From: Thermoplasmatota archaeon
GTDB lineage: Archaea; Thermoplasmatota; JAKEGO01
Direction of reading: 5' to 3'
Assembly: GCA_028279595.1 (NCBI GenBank)
Contig: JANQNK010000008.1
Location: 1-64,000, forward strand
Length of the DNA stretch: 64,000 nucleotides
Part shown: piece after piece, positions 26,933-34,605 of the stretch
Layout of the letters: each line of letters begins with the position of its first letter
How positions within the stretch are numbered: position 1 is the stretch's first letter
Program-made: the position numbers and the translations under genes
Notes under the pieces: model-generated
Told to the model about the DNA's origin: nothing
Seen by the model: the letters and a program-made list of their open reading frames with translations, nothing else
The model's database searches: none

Positions 26933-28932
26933 TCGTCCACCTCCGTGGCCCGTACGAGCTCCTCGTAGTCGGACACCTCGATGTAGGCCCTGTTCTCGCC
27001 TCCCTTGAGTGTCGCCGTCGAGATTATCGCCTGCTTTCCGCAGAGCTTGGAACAGACGCCGCATCCGACGCATATCTCGGGAGCGATCCGTGCCTTGCCG
27101 TCCTCGGGGTCGATGGAGATGGCTGGACACATGAAGTCCTTGACGCAGTTGTACATCCTGTCGCACTTCTCCTTGTCGACGAAGAACGGCACGTGCTTGC
27201 CGCCCGCCCTCCTGTAGTTCCTGAAGTGGTACAGCGCACATTCCTGGCGCGATATGATGGCCGAGACACCCTCGTGGTCCACGGCCTCCCTGATGAGCTT
27301 GATGTTCTTTCCTATGTCGTAGGAGTCGATATTGACTATCTTCTCGACGCCCAGGCCCCTGAGCATCCCTTCGATGTCGATACCCTTCCCGGGCGTATGG
27401 CCGGCGACCTCCGGTGCGGCGGGATTGGACTGCTGTCCCGTCATTGCGGTCACCGAGTTGTCCATGATGAAGAGCGTGATGTCGTCGTCGTTGTGGACCG
27501 CGTTGGCGATCCCGGTCAGACCTGCGTGGAACGTCGTGGAGTCGCCCATCATCGCGATGACCTTCTCCTTGGCGACGTACTGGACCCCGGCCGCGATACC
27601 CATGGAGGCGCCCATGGCTATCATTGAGTCGCTCCAGTTCACGGGTTCGAGGCAGGCCATGGAGTAGCATCCGATATCGTTGGCGTAGAAGACCTCGTCC
27701 TGTCCGCCAACTGCCCTCCTGAACGATGTGAAAGTAGCCCTGTGGGGACATCCCGCGCAGAACACGGGAAGTCTGGGCGGAAGGATGGACGCCTTTTCGG
27801 TCATCCTCTCGAAATGGGCCATGTGGTCGAAGGGCGGTTCCTTGCCGACGGCGTCCGCTATGACCTTGATGACTATGGGGACGTTGTACTCGAGCATCTC
27901 GCTGAAATGGCCGGACCTCTTCCCTACGATCTCGATCGACGGATTGGTGTCCTTCGCGATCATCGTGACGGTGTTCTCGATGTACGGGAACAGCTCCTCG
28001 ACGACGATGACCTTGTCGAGCCCCGATATGAACTCCGCGATGAGTTCCTCTGGCAGGGGGTTGAGCACTCCAAGCTTCAGCACAGCGGCCTCCTGCTCAA
28101 GGTCCATGAGGCTCTCGAGCGCGTACCTGTAGCAGACGCCCGATGAGATCACCCCGACCTTCGGGAGACCATCGGTGCCATCGACCTGCGTGAGTTCCTT
28201 CCCGTTGAAATGTTCGGTCCTGTTCAGGTCGGATCTGCCCAGCTCCGCCTTCAATCGGTCCATCTTCTCAAGCAGTTCCGCCTTTGCCGCCCGGGCCGCG
28301 GAGCCAACGGTCCTGAACGAGTGCCTGTTCTCCTTCCAGGATATCCTCTCGAACGGCGTCCTCTCCATCGGACCGAGCCTGACGATCCCGCTCTGGTGGT
28401 TGACCCTTGTCGTCGTCCGGATCAGGACCATCGTCCTGTACTTCTCCGAAAGTTCGAAGGAGAGGCGGACCATGTCGGCCATCTCCTGAGGGTCGGAGGG
28501 TTCGAGCATCGGAAGGTAGGCAGTGTAGCCGAACCAGCGTCCGTCCTGTTCCGATTGGGAGGAATGACAGTACGGATCGTCCGCTATCAGCACGACGCAG
28601 CCGCCCTTGACGCCCGTGTAGGCGAGGGAATAAAGCGAGTCGGAAGCGACGTTGGTCCCGACGCTCTTCATGGACGTCAACGACCGCATCCCGACAAAGG
28701 ATGCGCCGGCGACCGTCTCCAGCGCGACCTTCTCGTTCGTGGCGATCTCCATCCGGAGGTCGTCGAACTGAGGAAGGACCTTCTCGAACGTGTCCAGTAC
28801 CTCCGTCTGGGGGGAGCCTGGATAGAACGACACCACCTTGACGTCCGACTCGAGCGCCGCCCTGACGACGGCTTCGTTCGTAAGCAGATAGGCGTCCTTC
28901 TCCTCCTTCTCGATCACGTCCTTGAAGGCCAT
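26929..28932 (-). CDS. iorA: indolepyruvate:ferredoxin oxidoreductase, alpha subunit
   Basis: 667 residues. The N-terminal domain (about 15-200) has YPGSPQTEVLD. The thiamine-diphosphate domain (about 390-560) has CAGCPHRATF and a GDSTTFHAG...NDDDITLFIMDN metal/ThDP motif. The C-terminus carries two iron-sulfur motifs: a normal CVGCGVCSKLC and an odd one, CDRMYNCVKDFMCP, in which Met stands where the second Cys is expected. GAGGTGGAACA precedes the ATG. It sits within an oxidative-stress cluster, 9 bases after a rubrerythrin-like gene, which is an unexpected place for an amino-acid fermentation enzyme. Confidence 0.93.
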   Translation of the reverse strand: MAFKDVIEKEEKDAYLLTNEAVVRAALESDVKVVSFYPGSPQTEVLDTFEKVLPQFDDLRMEIATNEKVALETVAGASFVGMRSLTSMKSVGTNVASDSLYSLAYTGVKGGCVVLIADDPYCHSSQSEQDGRWFGYTAYLPMLEPSDPQEMADMVRLSFELSEKYRTMVLIRTTTRVNHQSGIVRLGPMERTPFERISWKENRHSFRTVGSAARAAKAELLEKMDRLKAELGRSDLNRTEHFNGKELTQVDGTDGLPKVGVISSGVCYRYALESLMDLEQEAAVLKLGVLNPLPEELIAEFISGLDKVIVVEELFPYIENTVTMIAKDTNPSIEIVGKRSGHFSEMLEYNVPIVIKVIADAVGKEPPFDHMAHFERMTEKASILPPRLPVFCAGCPHRATFTSFRRAVGGQDEVFYANDIGCYSMACLEPVNWSDSMIAMGASMGIAAGVQYVAKEKVIAMMGDSTTFHAGLTGIANAVHNDDDITLFIMDNSVTAMTGQQSNPAAPEVAGHTPGKGIDIEGMLRGLGVEKIVNIDSYDIGKNIKLIREAVDHEGVSAIISRQECALYHFRNYRRAGGKHVPFFVDKEKCDRMYNCVKDFMCPAISIDPEDGKARIAPEICVGCGVCSKLCGKQAIISTATLKGGENRAYIEVSDYEELVRATEVDE

Positions 28933-28941
28933 TGTTCCACC

Positions 28942-29436
28942 TCACGGTCCAACGTGCATCATGCCCCACTCGACGTCGAAGTCCTCGAAGCGCTCGGCGT
29001 TCTCGCGCTCGCGCTTGAGGATGTCGTAGTGGAGCTTCTCCATCTCTGCGAAGTACTCCAGCATCTCACGGTGCTCGGACCCCGCATCGAACTTGAGGGC
29101 GAAGCTTGAGTAGAAATCGGCCGCAGCGGTCTCGGCCGCCATGGCGTCCGACAGCACCTCGCTGATCGCCACGCTCTCGTCAGGTATCCTGACCGTGGGC
29201 ATCGGGACCGGGGTCACGTCGGGGAGATGGAGGTCGCCGTCCGGAACGAGGTCCAGGTAGAGCGATTCAAGATAGGCCTGGTGCTTCCTCTCCTCACCGG
29301 CCAGGAACCTGAGCCTGTCCTTCAGCACGGCGTTCCTGACCCTCTGGGCCAACAGGTCGTAGACGTCCCTCGCGTCGACCTCGGCCTTGACGGCCGAGAC
29401 GACTATCTCCTCGATGGAGTACTTTGATAGTTCCAT
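28942..29436 (-). CDS. rubrerythrin-like diiron protein without rubredoxin domain
   Basis: 164 residues, ferritin-like four-helix domain only. Helices show VSAVKAEVDARDVYDLLAQR, LAGEERKHQAYLE, DAMAAETAAADFYSSFA and FAEMEKLHYDIL, giving the Glu and ExxH ligands of a diiron site. No rubredoxin cysteines are present. It is a paralogue of the first gene of the cluster (32539-33069). It lies between the peroxiredoxin and iorA with gaps of about 10 bases. A role in peroxide reduction or iron handling is inferred. Confidence 0.88.
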   Translation of the reverse strand: MELSKYSIEEIVVSAVKAEVDARDVYDLLAQRVRNAVLKDRLRFLAGEERKHQAYLESLYLDLVPDGDLHLPDVTPVPMPTVRIPDESVAISEVLSDAMAAETAAADFYSSFALKFDAGSEHREMLEYFAEMEKLHYDILKRERENAERFEDFDVEWGMMHVGP

Positions 29437-29447
29437 TCGTTCACCCT

Positions 29448-30011
29448 CTACATCTTCCCGACGAGGTCGTCGGCGGGTCTGACGGTCTCAGCTCCGGGCC
29501 TCCAGCCGGCCGGGCATTGGATCCCGGGATTCTCCCTCACGTGTTTTGCGGCCTGTACCTGGCGTAGTATCTCCAGGGCGCTCCGTCCGATGTCGTTGTC
29601 GTGCATCGACATGGCCTTGAGCTTTCCGTCCGGATCTATAATGAAGGTCGCCCTCCACGATAGGCCCTTGTCCTCTATGTAAGTGCCGAAAGCCTTGCAT
29701 ATCTTGCCTGTCGGGTCTGCCAGCATGGGGAACTGGACGAGCCCGACCGCCGGGGATGAATCGTGCCATGCGAGGTGGGAGAACGCGGTGTCGGTGCTGA
29801 TCGCAACGACCTCCGCATCGCTCTCCTGGAACTGGTCGTACGTCTGGGCCAGCTCCTGTAGTTCGGTCGGACACACGAACGTGAAGTCCGCCGGGTAGAA
29901 CGCCATCACAAGCCACTTTCCCCTGAAGTCTGACAGTTTAATGTCCACTATCGCGTTCCCGTGGAACGCCTTCGTCTCGAAGTCAGGGATCTCCTCGTTC
30001 ATCGCTACCAT
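29448..30011 (-). CDS. 2-Cys peroxiredoxin (AhpC/TSA family)
   Basis: 187 residues. The peroxidatic Cys is in FYPADFTFVCPTELQELA and the resolving Cys in the C-terminal IQCPAGWRPG, so it is a typical 2-Cys enzyme. ATFIIDPDGKLKAMS and LRQVQAAKHV also match AhpC. The frame is open to 30065, but GGAGGAGAGAGAT stands before the ATG at 30011. It should be reduced by a thiol system; a local glutaredoxin/FTR pair lies at 21827-22611. Part of the antioxidant cluster, between ferritin and the diiron protein. Confidence 0.93.
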   Translation of the reverse strand: MVAMNEEIPDFETKAFHGNAIVDIKLSDFRGKWLVMAFYPADFTFVCPTELQELAQTYDQFQESDAEVVAISTDTAFSHLAWHDSSPAVGLVQFPMLADPTGKICKAFGTYIEDKGLSWRATFIIDPDGKLKAMSMHDNDIGRSALEILRQVQAAKHVRENPGIQCPAGWRPGAETVRPADDLVGKM

Positions 30012-30071
30012 ATCTCTCTCCTCCTTCGGAATATCCTCATCTGGGTCTGCGTCTGCCCCCTGCACTCGTGC

Positions 30072-30584
30072 CTACTCGCCCTTCGCGGGAGGGGTGAAGA
30101 CCCTCGTGCCGAGCTCCTTGTCGAGCATGAGTATGCCCTGTCCGGAGTCCCCGATCCACTTGAGCTGCTGGACGACGCCGGTCGCCGACGCCTCCTCCTC
30201 GACCTGTTCCTCGACGAACCACTGCAGCATCTGCGCTGTCCCGTGGTCCTTCTCCTCGAGGGCGATGTCCATCAGACCGTTGATCAGTCCGGTCACCTTC
30301 TGCTCGTGAGCGTATGCGCCCTCGAACACAGCCAGTGGGGAGTCCCACTCGGTCTCCGGACCCTCTATGGTCGTCAACGTCACGCGCCCTCCGCGCTCGT
30401 TGACGTAGTCGAAGAGCTTCATTGCATGGAAGTGCTCCTCCTGTGCCTGGCAGTCCATCCATTTGGCCATGCCCGGCAGTCCCGCCGAGTCGAAGTAGGC
30501 CGACATCGAGTAGTACAGGTACTCGGAGTACACTTCCGCGTTTATCTGAGCGTTTATCGCGCTCTGCATCCTGTCGCTGAGCAT
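30072..30584 (-). CDS. ferritin (non-heme)
   Basis: 170 residues, the usual length. It shows the ferroxidase-site pattern of bacterial/archaeal ferritins: AQINAEVYSEYLYYSMSAYF, DCQAQEEHFHAMKLFDYV, FEGAYAHEQKVTGLI, and WFVEEQVEEEA. It oxidises and stores iron in a 24-subunit shell and so limits Fenton chemistry. It lies between desulfoferrodoxin (36 bases upstream) and the 2-Cys peroxiredoxin (60 bases downstream), consistent with co-regulation of iron storage and peroxide defence. Confidence 0.94.
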   Translation of the reverse strand: MLSDRMQSAINAQINAEVYSEYLYYSMSAYFDSAGLPGMAKWMDCQAQEEHFHAMKLFDYVNERGGRVTLTTIEGPETEWDSPLAVFEGAYAHEQKVTGLINGLMDIALEEKDHGTAQMLQWFVEEQVEEEASATGVVQQLKWIGDSGQGILMLDKELGTRVFTPPAKGE

Positions 30585-30620
30585 ATGCTTCGCCTCCTCA
30601 GTTCCTCATCGATCGTCATT

Positions 30621-31001
30621 TCAGAGCTTGGTGCTCCAGAGGCCGTGCAGATTGCAGTAGGAACGGACCTCGCGGACCTTGCAGGTGGTCTCGAACTCGG
30701 CCATGGCCGGGGCTCCCGGCTCTAGGAACTTCTTGTAGGTCCTCGAGTTCGTTATAACCTCGATCCACGTGATGAAGTGCTCCTCCTCCATGGGGTGGGG
30801 TATCGAACCGACCTTCACGGTAACGCCGGTGTCGGTGACCTCCACGACTGGGAGATGCTTCTCCATGCCCGCGTCCTCGGTCTTCGGCGCCATGAGTATC
30901 ATCGGCTGGCCGCAGCATTCAAGAGCGCCCATTCCACCTTTTAGCACCTCGACCTCGTTCCCGCACATCTCGCACTTGTAGACCTCTAACTTCTCCGCCA
31001 T
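30621..31001 (-). CDS. dfx: desulfoferrodoxin (superoxide reductase, two-domain)
   Basis: 126 residues. The N-terminal desulforedoxin domain has YKCEMCGNE and ECCGQPM, the Fe(SCys)4 centre I. The catalytic domain has KHLPVVEV, IPHPMEEEHFITWIEV and SYCNLHGLW, supplying the His4Cys ligands of centre II. It reduces superoxide to H2O2 without making oxygen, with electrons normally from rubredoxin, which is encoded nearby at 32355. The peroxide formed would be taken by rubrerythrin and the peroxiredoxins of the same cluster. Confidence 0.95.
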   Translation of the reverse strand: MAEKLEVYKCEMCGNEVEVLKGGMGALECCGQPMILMAPKTEDAGMEKHLPVVEVTDTGVTVKVGSIPHPMEEEHFITWIEVITNSRTYKKFLEPGAPAMAEFETTCKVREVRSYCNLHGLWSTKL

Positions 31002-31010
31002 TCTTTCACC

Positions 31011-31160
31011 TCATTTCACTCTCTTCATCGGGGATCCGCAGCAGTACGGGACCGCCGACGGAACCTCGTCGAACTCGATCGTGCTGCAATCTTCACAATC
31101 GCAGGTATACTGTACCGGCTTTCCCGCCGGCTCGCATGTCGTACAGACTCCTTCGTGCAT
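31011..31160 (-). CDS. 49-residue cysteine-rich desulforedoxin-like miniprotein
   Basis: This short gene lies between FprA and desulfoferrodoxin. The ATG at 31160 has GGAGGA six bases ahead; a second in-frame ATG at 31164-31166 overlaps the FprA stop. The sequence has seven cysteines: VCTTC near residues 5-9, CDCEDC at 20-25 and YCCGSPMKRV at 39-48. The end resembles the CCGQPM motif of desulforedoxin. It probably binds iron or zinc. An electron carrier or metal-delivery role beside FprA and superoxide reductase is inferred from position. Confidence 0.8.
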   Translation of the reverse strand: MHEGVCTTCEPAGKPVQYTCDCEDCSTIEFDEVPSAVPYCCGSPMKRVK

Positions 31161-31162
31161 AT

Positions 31163-32353
31163 TCATTCCTCCAGTATTCCAATCTCCCTATGCCGCTGGG
31201 CGATGGCGTCAGCCAGGTCGTCCAGCGCTTTGTAATCCTCATCCCTAGGCAGGCCCTTCACTAGGACCGGCTCTAGCATTTCTGCCTTCATGTTGCCGAG
31301 CAGCGACGTCATCTGGTCCACGACCTTGCTCCCCCATCCGAAGGAGCCGATCAGTCCCATGTACCTCGTCTTCGGTTTCAGCGCATTGATGAGGTACGCC
31401 GTGTAGACGGCAGTTGGATGTGCCCCGGTCAGGACAGTCGGGGTGGCCAGCACGATGGTCGCGGCGTCCACTGTCTCCATTGCAAGGTCTCCGATGTCGG
31501 TGACCGTCAGATTGTACATCTTCGCCTTGACGCCCCGGTCGGTAAGTGCCTCTGTGAGGTGTTCCGCCATCCTGCGGGTCGAGTCGTGCATCGACACGTA
31601 CGCGACGATGGCCTCGTTCGTTACGTCCGGGGATGTCCAATCCTTGTAGGCGTCGAGTATCCGCGACGGCTCGTTGTGAACGGGTCCGTGGCTGGGACCG
31701 ATGTAGTTGACGTCGAGCCCGTCGATCCTCTCGAGGTACTTCGGGATCAGATGCTTGAAGGGCATCATGATCTCGGCGTAGTAGCGCTTCGCTGCCGGAT
31801 AGACGGCGTTCCAGTCGTTGGAGAACAGGTCGCTCGTCGCAAGGTGCGAACCGAGGAAGTCGCAGGAGAAGAGTATCCCGTCCTCCTGGATGTAGGTCAT
31901 CTGTGTCTCCGGCCAGTGGACCCATGGAGAGATCATGAACTCGAGCGTCCTGTCGCCCAGCGAGAGCGTGTCCCCGTCCTGGATGACCTTGAACCTCTCT
32001 CCGGGGATATGCAGATGGTCCACGCTGAGGCCCATGCACTTGGCGTTCGTGACGACGACGGCGTCGGGATACCTTCCGAGGATGTCCATGATCCCGCCGG
32101 AGTGGTCCTGCTCGGTGTGATTGGTCACGATGTAGTCGATCCTCTCGACGCCCACCTCGTCCAGGTGCGCCATCAGTTCATCCATTTTCTCCGGATCGAC
32201 CGTGTCGATAAGGGCCGTCGCCTCGGACCCCACCACCAGGTAGGAGTTGTAGCTCGTCCCGTCCGGTAATGGTATCAGTTCGTCGAAGAGGCGCCTGTCC
32301 CAGTCGATTGCTCCGACTGCATATACGCCCTCGACGATCCGGCGTGCACCCAT
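31163..32353 (-). CDS. FprA-type diiron flavoprotein (oxygen/NO reductase)
   Basis: 396 residues. The metallo-beta-lactamase-like domain (1-250) has the diiron ligands in NHTEQDHSGG, FSCDFLGSH and YIGPSHGPVH. Residues about 253-390 are a flavodoxin domain (AYVSMHDSTRRMAEHL, LATPTVLTGAHP, FGWGSK). These enzymes reduce O2 to water or NO to N2O with electrons from rubredoxin or F420H2. The rubredoxin stop is one base before the ATG at 32353, and GGTGGCATGAG is its ribosome site, so the two are translationally coupled. The frame is open upstream to 32491, overlapping rubredoxin, and is rejected. Confidence 0.94.
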   Translation of the reverse strand: MGARRIVEGVYAVGAIDWDRRLFDELIPLPDGTSYNSYLVVGSEATALIDTVDPEKMDELMAHLDEVGVERIDYIVTNHTEQDHSGGIMDILGRYPDAVVVTNAKCMGLSVDHLHIPGERFKVIQDGDTLSLGDRTLEFMISPWVHWPETQMTYIQEDGILFSCDFLGSHLATSDLFSNDWNAVYPAAKRYYAEIMMPFKHLIPKYLERIDGLDVNYIGPSHGPVHNEPSRILDAYKDWTSPDVTNEAIVAYVSMHDSTRRMAEHLTEALTDRGVKAKMYNLTVTDIGDLAMETVDAATIVLATPTVLTGAHPTAVYTAYLINALKPKTRYMGLIGSFGWGSKVVDQMTSLLGNMKAEMLEPVLVKGLPRDEDYKALDDLADAIAQRHREIGILEE

Positions 32354-32354
32354 C

Positions 32355-32516
32355 TCATGCCACCTTTTCGAAGTCCTCTTTGCCCGCACCGCATATGGGG
32401 CAGAACCATCCCTCGGGGACGTCCTCCCATGCGGTTCCGGGATCGACGCCCTGGTCCGGGTCGCCGGCAGCTGGATCGTATATGTAGCCACACACCTTGC
32501 ATTCGTACTTGTCCAT
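32355..32516 (-). CDS. rubredoxin
   Basis: 53 residues, the standard size. The Fe(SCys)4 ligands are in [12 protein letters not shown] and [14 protein letters not shown]; the conserved [13 protein letters not shown] lies between them. It is the electron donor for FprA, superoxide reductase and rubrerythrin, all encoded in the same cluster. It is directly upstream of FprA (one base between) and 22 bases downstream of the first gene. Confidence 0.95.
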   Translation of the reverse strand: MDKYECKVCGYIYDPAAGDPDQGVDPGTAWEDVPEGWFCPICGAGKEDFEKVA

Positions 32517-32538
32517 CACATCATTCCTCCGTTCTCCA

Positions 32539-33069
32539 TCACAGTGCGCTGTCGAACTCCTCGTCGTCGAAGCCCTCGAAGGACTCGTAGATCTCCCAGT
32601 AGCCCTCCGCGGTGTCGACGCTCCGGAGATTGTCGAGCTCGAGCCTGATCAGTTCGAAGTGCGAACGCTCCATGTTCGCAAGGACGTTGAGCTGCCTCGC
32701 CCTGTCGAGGTCTCCGTCCGATTCGAACCTCTTTGCCATGGATCTGTAGAACTCCTCGGCAGCCGTCTCGGCCTCGAGGGCACCCTCGAGGACCTCTATA
32801 GGGGTCATCTGGGTGTCGTACCTGAGCGAGGGGAGGGGGACCTCCGTCGTCTCCGGGACCACTATCTCCTCGTCGGGGCGTATCGCCTTTAGGTTGCGCC
32901 TGAGGAAGCGCTCGTGACGCTCCTCCTCCCTCGCCAGGAAGGTGAACCTGTCCTTCACCATGTTGCTCTGGGCGCGGTCGGACATCGATCCGTAGATGTC
33001 CTGGCTCTCCATCTCTGCCTTGATGGCTGCAAGGAAAAGGTCCTTTATCTCATACTCATCGGTCTTCAT
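32539..33069 (-). CDS. rubrerythrin-like diiron protein, first gene of the antioxidant cluster
   Basis: 176 residues. It is a ferritin-like four-helix protein with [54 protein letters not shown] and [13 protein letters not shown] as metal-ligand helices. No rubredoxin domain is present; the C-terminus is acidic and aromatic ([15 protein letters not shown]). It is a paralogue of the 28942-29436 protein. The promoter lies at about 33128-33140 in the region shared with the divergent Lrp gene. Confidence 0.88.
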   Translation of the reverse strand: MKTDEYEIKDLFLAAIKAEMESQDIYGSMSDRAQSNMVKDRFTFLAREEERHERFLRRNLKAIRPDEEIVVPETTEVPLPSLRYDTQMTPIEVLEGALEAETAAEEFYRSMAKRFESDGDLDRARQLNVLANMERSHFELIRLELDNLRSVDTAEGYWEIYESFEGFDDEEFDSAL

Positions 33070-33125
33070 CTTTCATCACCTCGCGGACGCCCCATGTCAC
33101 ACGACGGGGCCGGACATTGCCGAAG

Positions 33126-33155
33126 TGTCATTTTTAACTTTCGCCATTCATGACA
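33126..33155. promoter_or_regulatory. promoter of the antioxidant cluster with flanking inverted repeat
   Basis: On the minus strand AAGTTAAAAATGA (33128-33140) is TATA-like and would start transcription about 40 bases before the ATG at 33069. TGTCAT (33126-33131) and ATGACA (33150-33155) are perfect inverted arms around it, a possible operator. Confidence 0.45.
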
Positions 33156-33217
33156 TCAGCGATCGTCTTGACACGTCCGGGCGTATCCGGCGCCTTTCGG
33201 CACAAATCCTAAATACG

Positions 33218-33226
33218 GAAGGGTAT
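33218..33226 (+). promoter_or_regulatory. TATA box of the Lrp/AsnC gene
   Basis: GTATATATG lies 70-79 bases before the ATG at 33297; the expected transcription start near 33248 is just ahead of the inverted repeat at 33251-33280. Confidence 0.55.
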
Positions 33227-33250
33227 ATATGAATAACGCCTAATAGGTGA

Positions 33251-33280
33251 CGAAATCCGTAAAAAAAGCGACGGATTACG
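33251..33280. promoter_or_regulatory. inverted repeat, candidate Lrp-type operator
   Basis: CGAAATCCGT and ACGGATTACG form arms of ten bases with one mismatch and a ten-base spacer, so arm centres are about two helical turns apart. It lies in the leader of the Lrp/AsnC gene, where binding would block transcription; autoregulation is inferred. Confidence 0.6.
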
Positions 33281-33296
33281 TTCAGAAGGTGTTCAC

Positions 33297-33719
33297 ATGG
33301 ACGACACCGACATGAAGATAATCGACGCGCTCGAGAACAATGCCAGGGCCACTTTCACGGAGATAGCGAAGGGGCTCGGGGTCTCAGAATCCACTGTGAG
33401 GAAGAGGGTGGACAACCTCGAGGAGACCGGGGTGATCAAGGGTTACGCCGTCATCCTCGATCCGATAATGATGGGGAAGCGTGCTGTAACATATCTCGGC
33501 CTCGACGCCGAGCCGGAGGACTTCCTCGACATCGTCGAGGCCCTTTCAACGATGGAAGAGGTGAGATGGCTGGCCACGGCCACCGGGGACCACATGATAA
33601 TGGCCGAGATCTGGGCCGAGGACGACGCCACACTGTCGAGGTTCCTGGAGGAGAGGGTGAAGACCATACCCGGCGTCATGCGGGTCTGCCCGACCATAGT
33701 CCAGGAGCGTGTGAGGTAG
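33297..33719 (+). CDS. Lrp/AsnC family transcriptional regulator
   Basis: 140 residues, normal length. The N-terminal HTH reads DMKIIDALENNARATFTEIA, GLGVSESTVRKRVDNLEETG, VIKGYAVILD. The RAM ligand-binding domain follows (about 65-138), with GDHMIMAEIWAEDDATL and IPGVMRVCPTIV. It may sense an amino acid or other small molecule. It is divergent from the antioxidant cluster and three bases upstream of sfsA. A palindrome in its leader suggests autoregulation, and the shared intergenic region suggests it could also act on the antioxidant cluster, which contains iorAB, an amino-acid catabolic enzyme. Confidence 0.92.
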   Translation: MDDTDMKIIDALENNARATFTEIAKGLGVSESTVRKRVDNLEETGVIKGYAVILDPIMMGKRAVTYLGLDAEPEDFLDIVEALSTMEEVRWLATATGDHMIMAEIWAEDDATLSRFLEERVKTIPGVMRVCPTIVQERVR

Positions 33720-33721
33720 GC

Positions 33722-34441
33722 ATGGACGAAGTCGCCGCGACGGTCCACTGCGACGCAGAGGGAATCCTCGTCGAGAGGAGCAACAGGTTCCTGGCCATCG
33801 TTGACATCGATATCGAAGGAGATGTCTCGAGGGAGAAGGCCCACGTACATGACCCGGGAAGATTGCTGGAACTGCTATATCCCGGGAACAGACTGTTGTT
33901 GAGGAAGGCGGACAACCCGGACAGGAAGACCGGATGGGACGTCATTGCCGCGCGTTACGAGGATGAATGGATACTGATCAATTCCGTTTTCCATAGAGGG
34001 ATCGCCGACTGGCTTCTATCGAAGGACGACAACCCGTTCGGGCGATTGGAGGGTCTGACCCCCGAGGTGACCGTGGGCCACAGCAGGCTCGATTTCATGG
34101 CCGAGGATAGTGAAGGGACTCCGCTTGGTATCGAGGTCAAGGGATGCACCCTGGCCGTCGACGGGACGGCCCTTTTCCCCGACGCACCGACCGAACGCGG
34201 GAGGAAGCACGTGGAGACCCTCATCGGCCTCGTTCGGGGCGGGAAACGGGCGGGTTTGCTGATACTGGTATTCAGACCGGACCCAATGGAGTTCGCTCCC
34301 AAGGACGATACCGATCCCAGGTTCGCGGAAGCGTTCTGGAGGGCCGTCGATCTAGGTGTCGAGGTCCACCCCGTCAAGTTCGGATTCGATGGAGGGAGGG
34401 TCCGGTATCTGGGCGAGATCCCGGTTGCCGACCACCCGTGA
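33722..34441 (+). CDS. sfsA: SfsA family nucleic-acid-binding protein / DNase fold
   Basis: 239 residues. The N-terminal OB-like part has VERSNRFLAIVDIDIEGDVS and AHVHDPGRLLELLYPGN. The C-terminal nuclease-like domain has GHSRLDFMAED, IEVKGCTLA and FPDAPTERGRKHVETL, conserved in SfsA. The D-ExK pattern fits a PD-(D/E)xK nuclease fold. Its role is not settled; the Escherichia coli protein was named for sugar fermentation stimulation. The ATG has GAGGTAGGC ahead and follows the Lrp stop by two bases, so the two genes form one operon. Confidence 0.92.
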   Translation: MDEVAATVHCDAEGILVERSNRFLAIVDIDIEGDVSREKAHVHDPGRLLELLYPGNRLLLRKADNPDRKTGWDVIAARYEDEWILINSVFHRGIADWLLSKDDNPFGRLEGLTPEVTVGHSRLDFMAEDSEGTPLGIEVKGCTLAVDGTALFPDAPTERGRKHVETLIGLVRGGKRAGLLILVFRPDPMEFAPKDDTDPRFAEAFWRAVDLGVEVHPVKFGFDGGRVRYLGEIPVADHP

Positions 34442-34517
34442 TAAAACTGGTGACACGCGTCGATGATGCCCAGGCACACCAACGAGCACCGTCTTCGATT
34501 TACCTGAGTGACAATTC

Positions 34518-34559
34518 GGCGCCACGCCGGCCATGAGGTGGTACGCCGGCGTGTGCGCC
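34518..34559. other. long GC-rich hairpin between convergent genes
   Basis: GGCGC-CACGCCGGC (34518-34531) pairs with GCCGGCGTG-t-GCGCC (34545-34559), about 14 pairs with one bulge and a 13-base loop. It lies between the stops of sfsA (34441) and the surface regulator gene (34606). A bidirectional transcription end or a structured small RNA are both possible. The rest of 34442-34605 shows nothing else I can name; tRNA features are absent. Confidence 0.55.
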
Positions 34560-34605
34560 TTCCCGCTGCAAGCCCCCGTGAAAGCGAGGCGAGATCTGGG
34601 GGGGT

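Noticed and set aside
26933-27751. In-frame N-terminal extension of iorB
   Set aside because: It overlaps iorA on the same strand in another frame, is rich in Arg and Gly without family similarity, and iorB has a clear start at 26932 coupled to the iorA stop.
34518-34605. tRNA or SRP RNA gene
   Set aside because: No cloverleaf, T-loop GTTCGAATC-like sequence or SRP core was found, only a single long hairpin.
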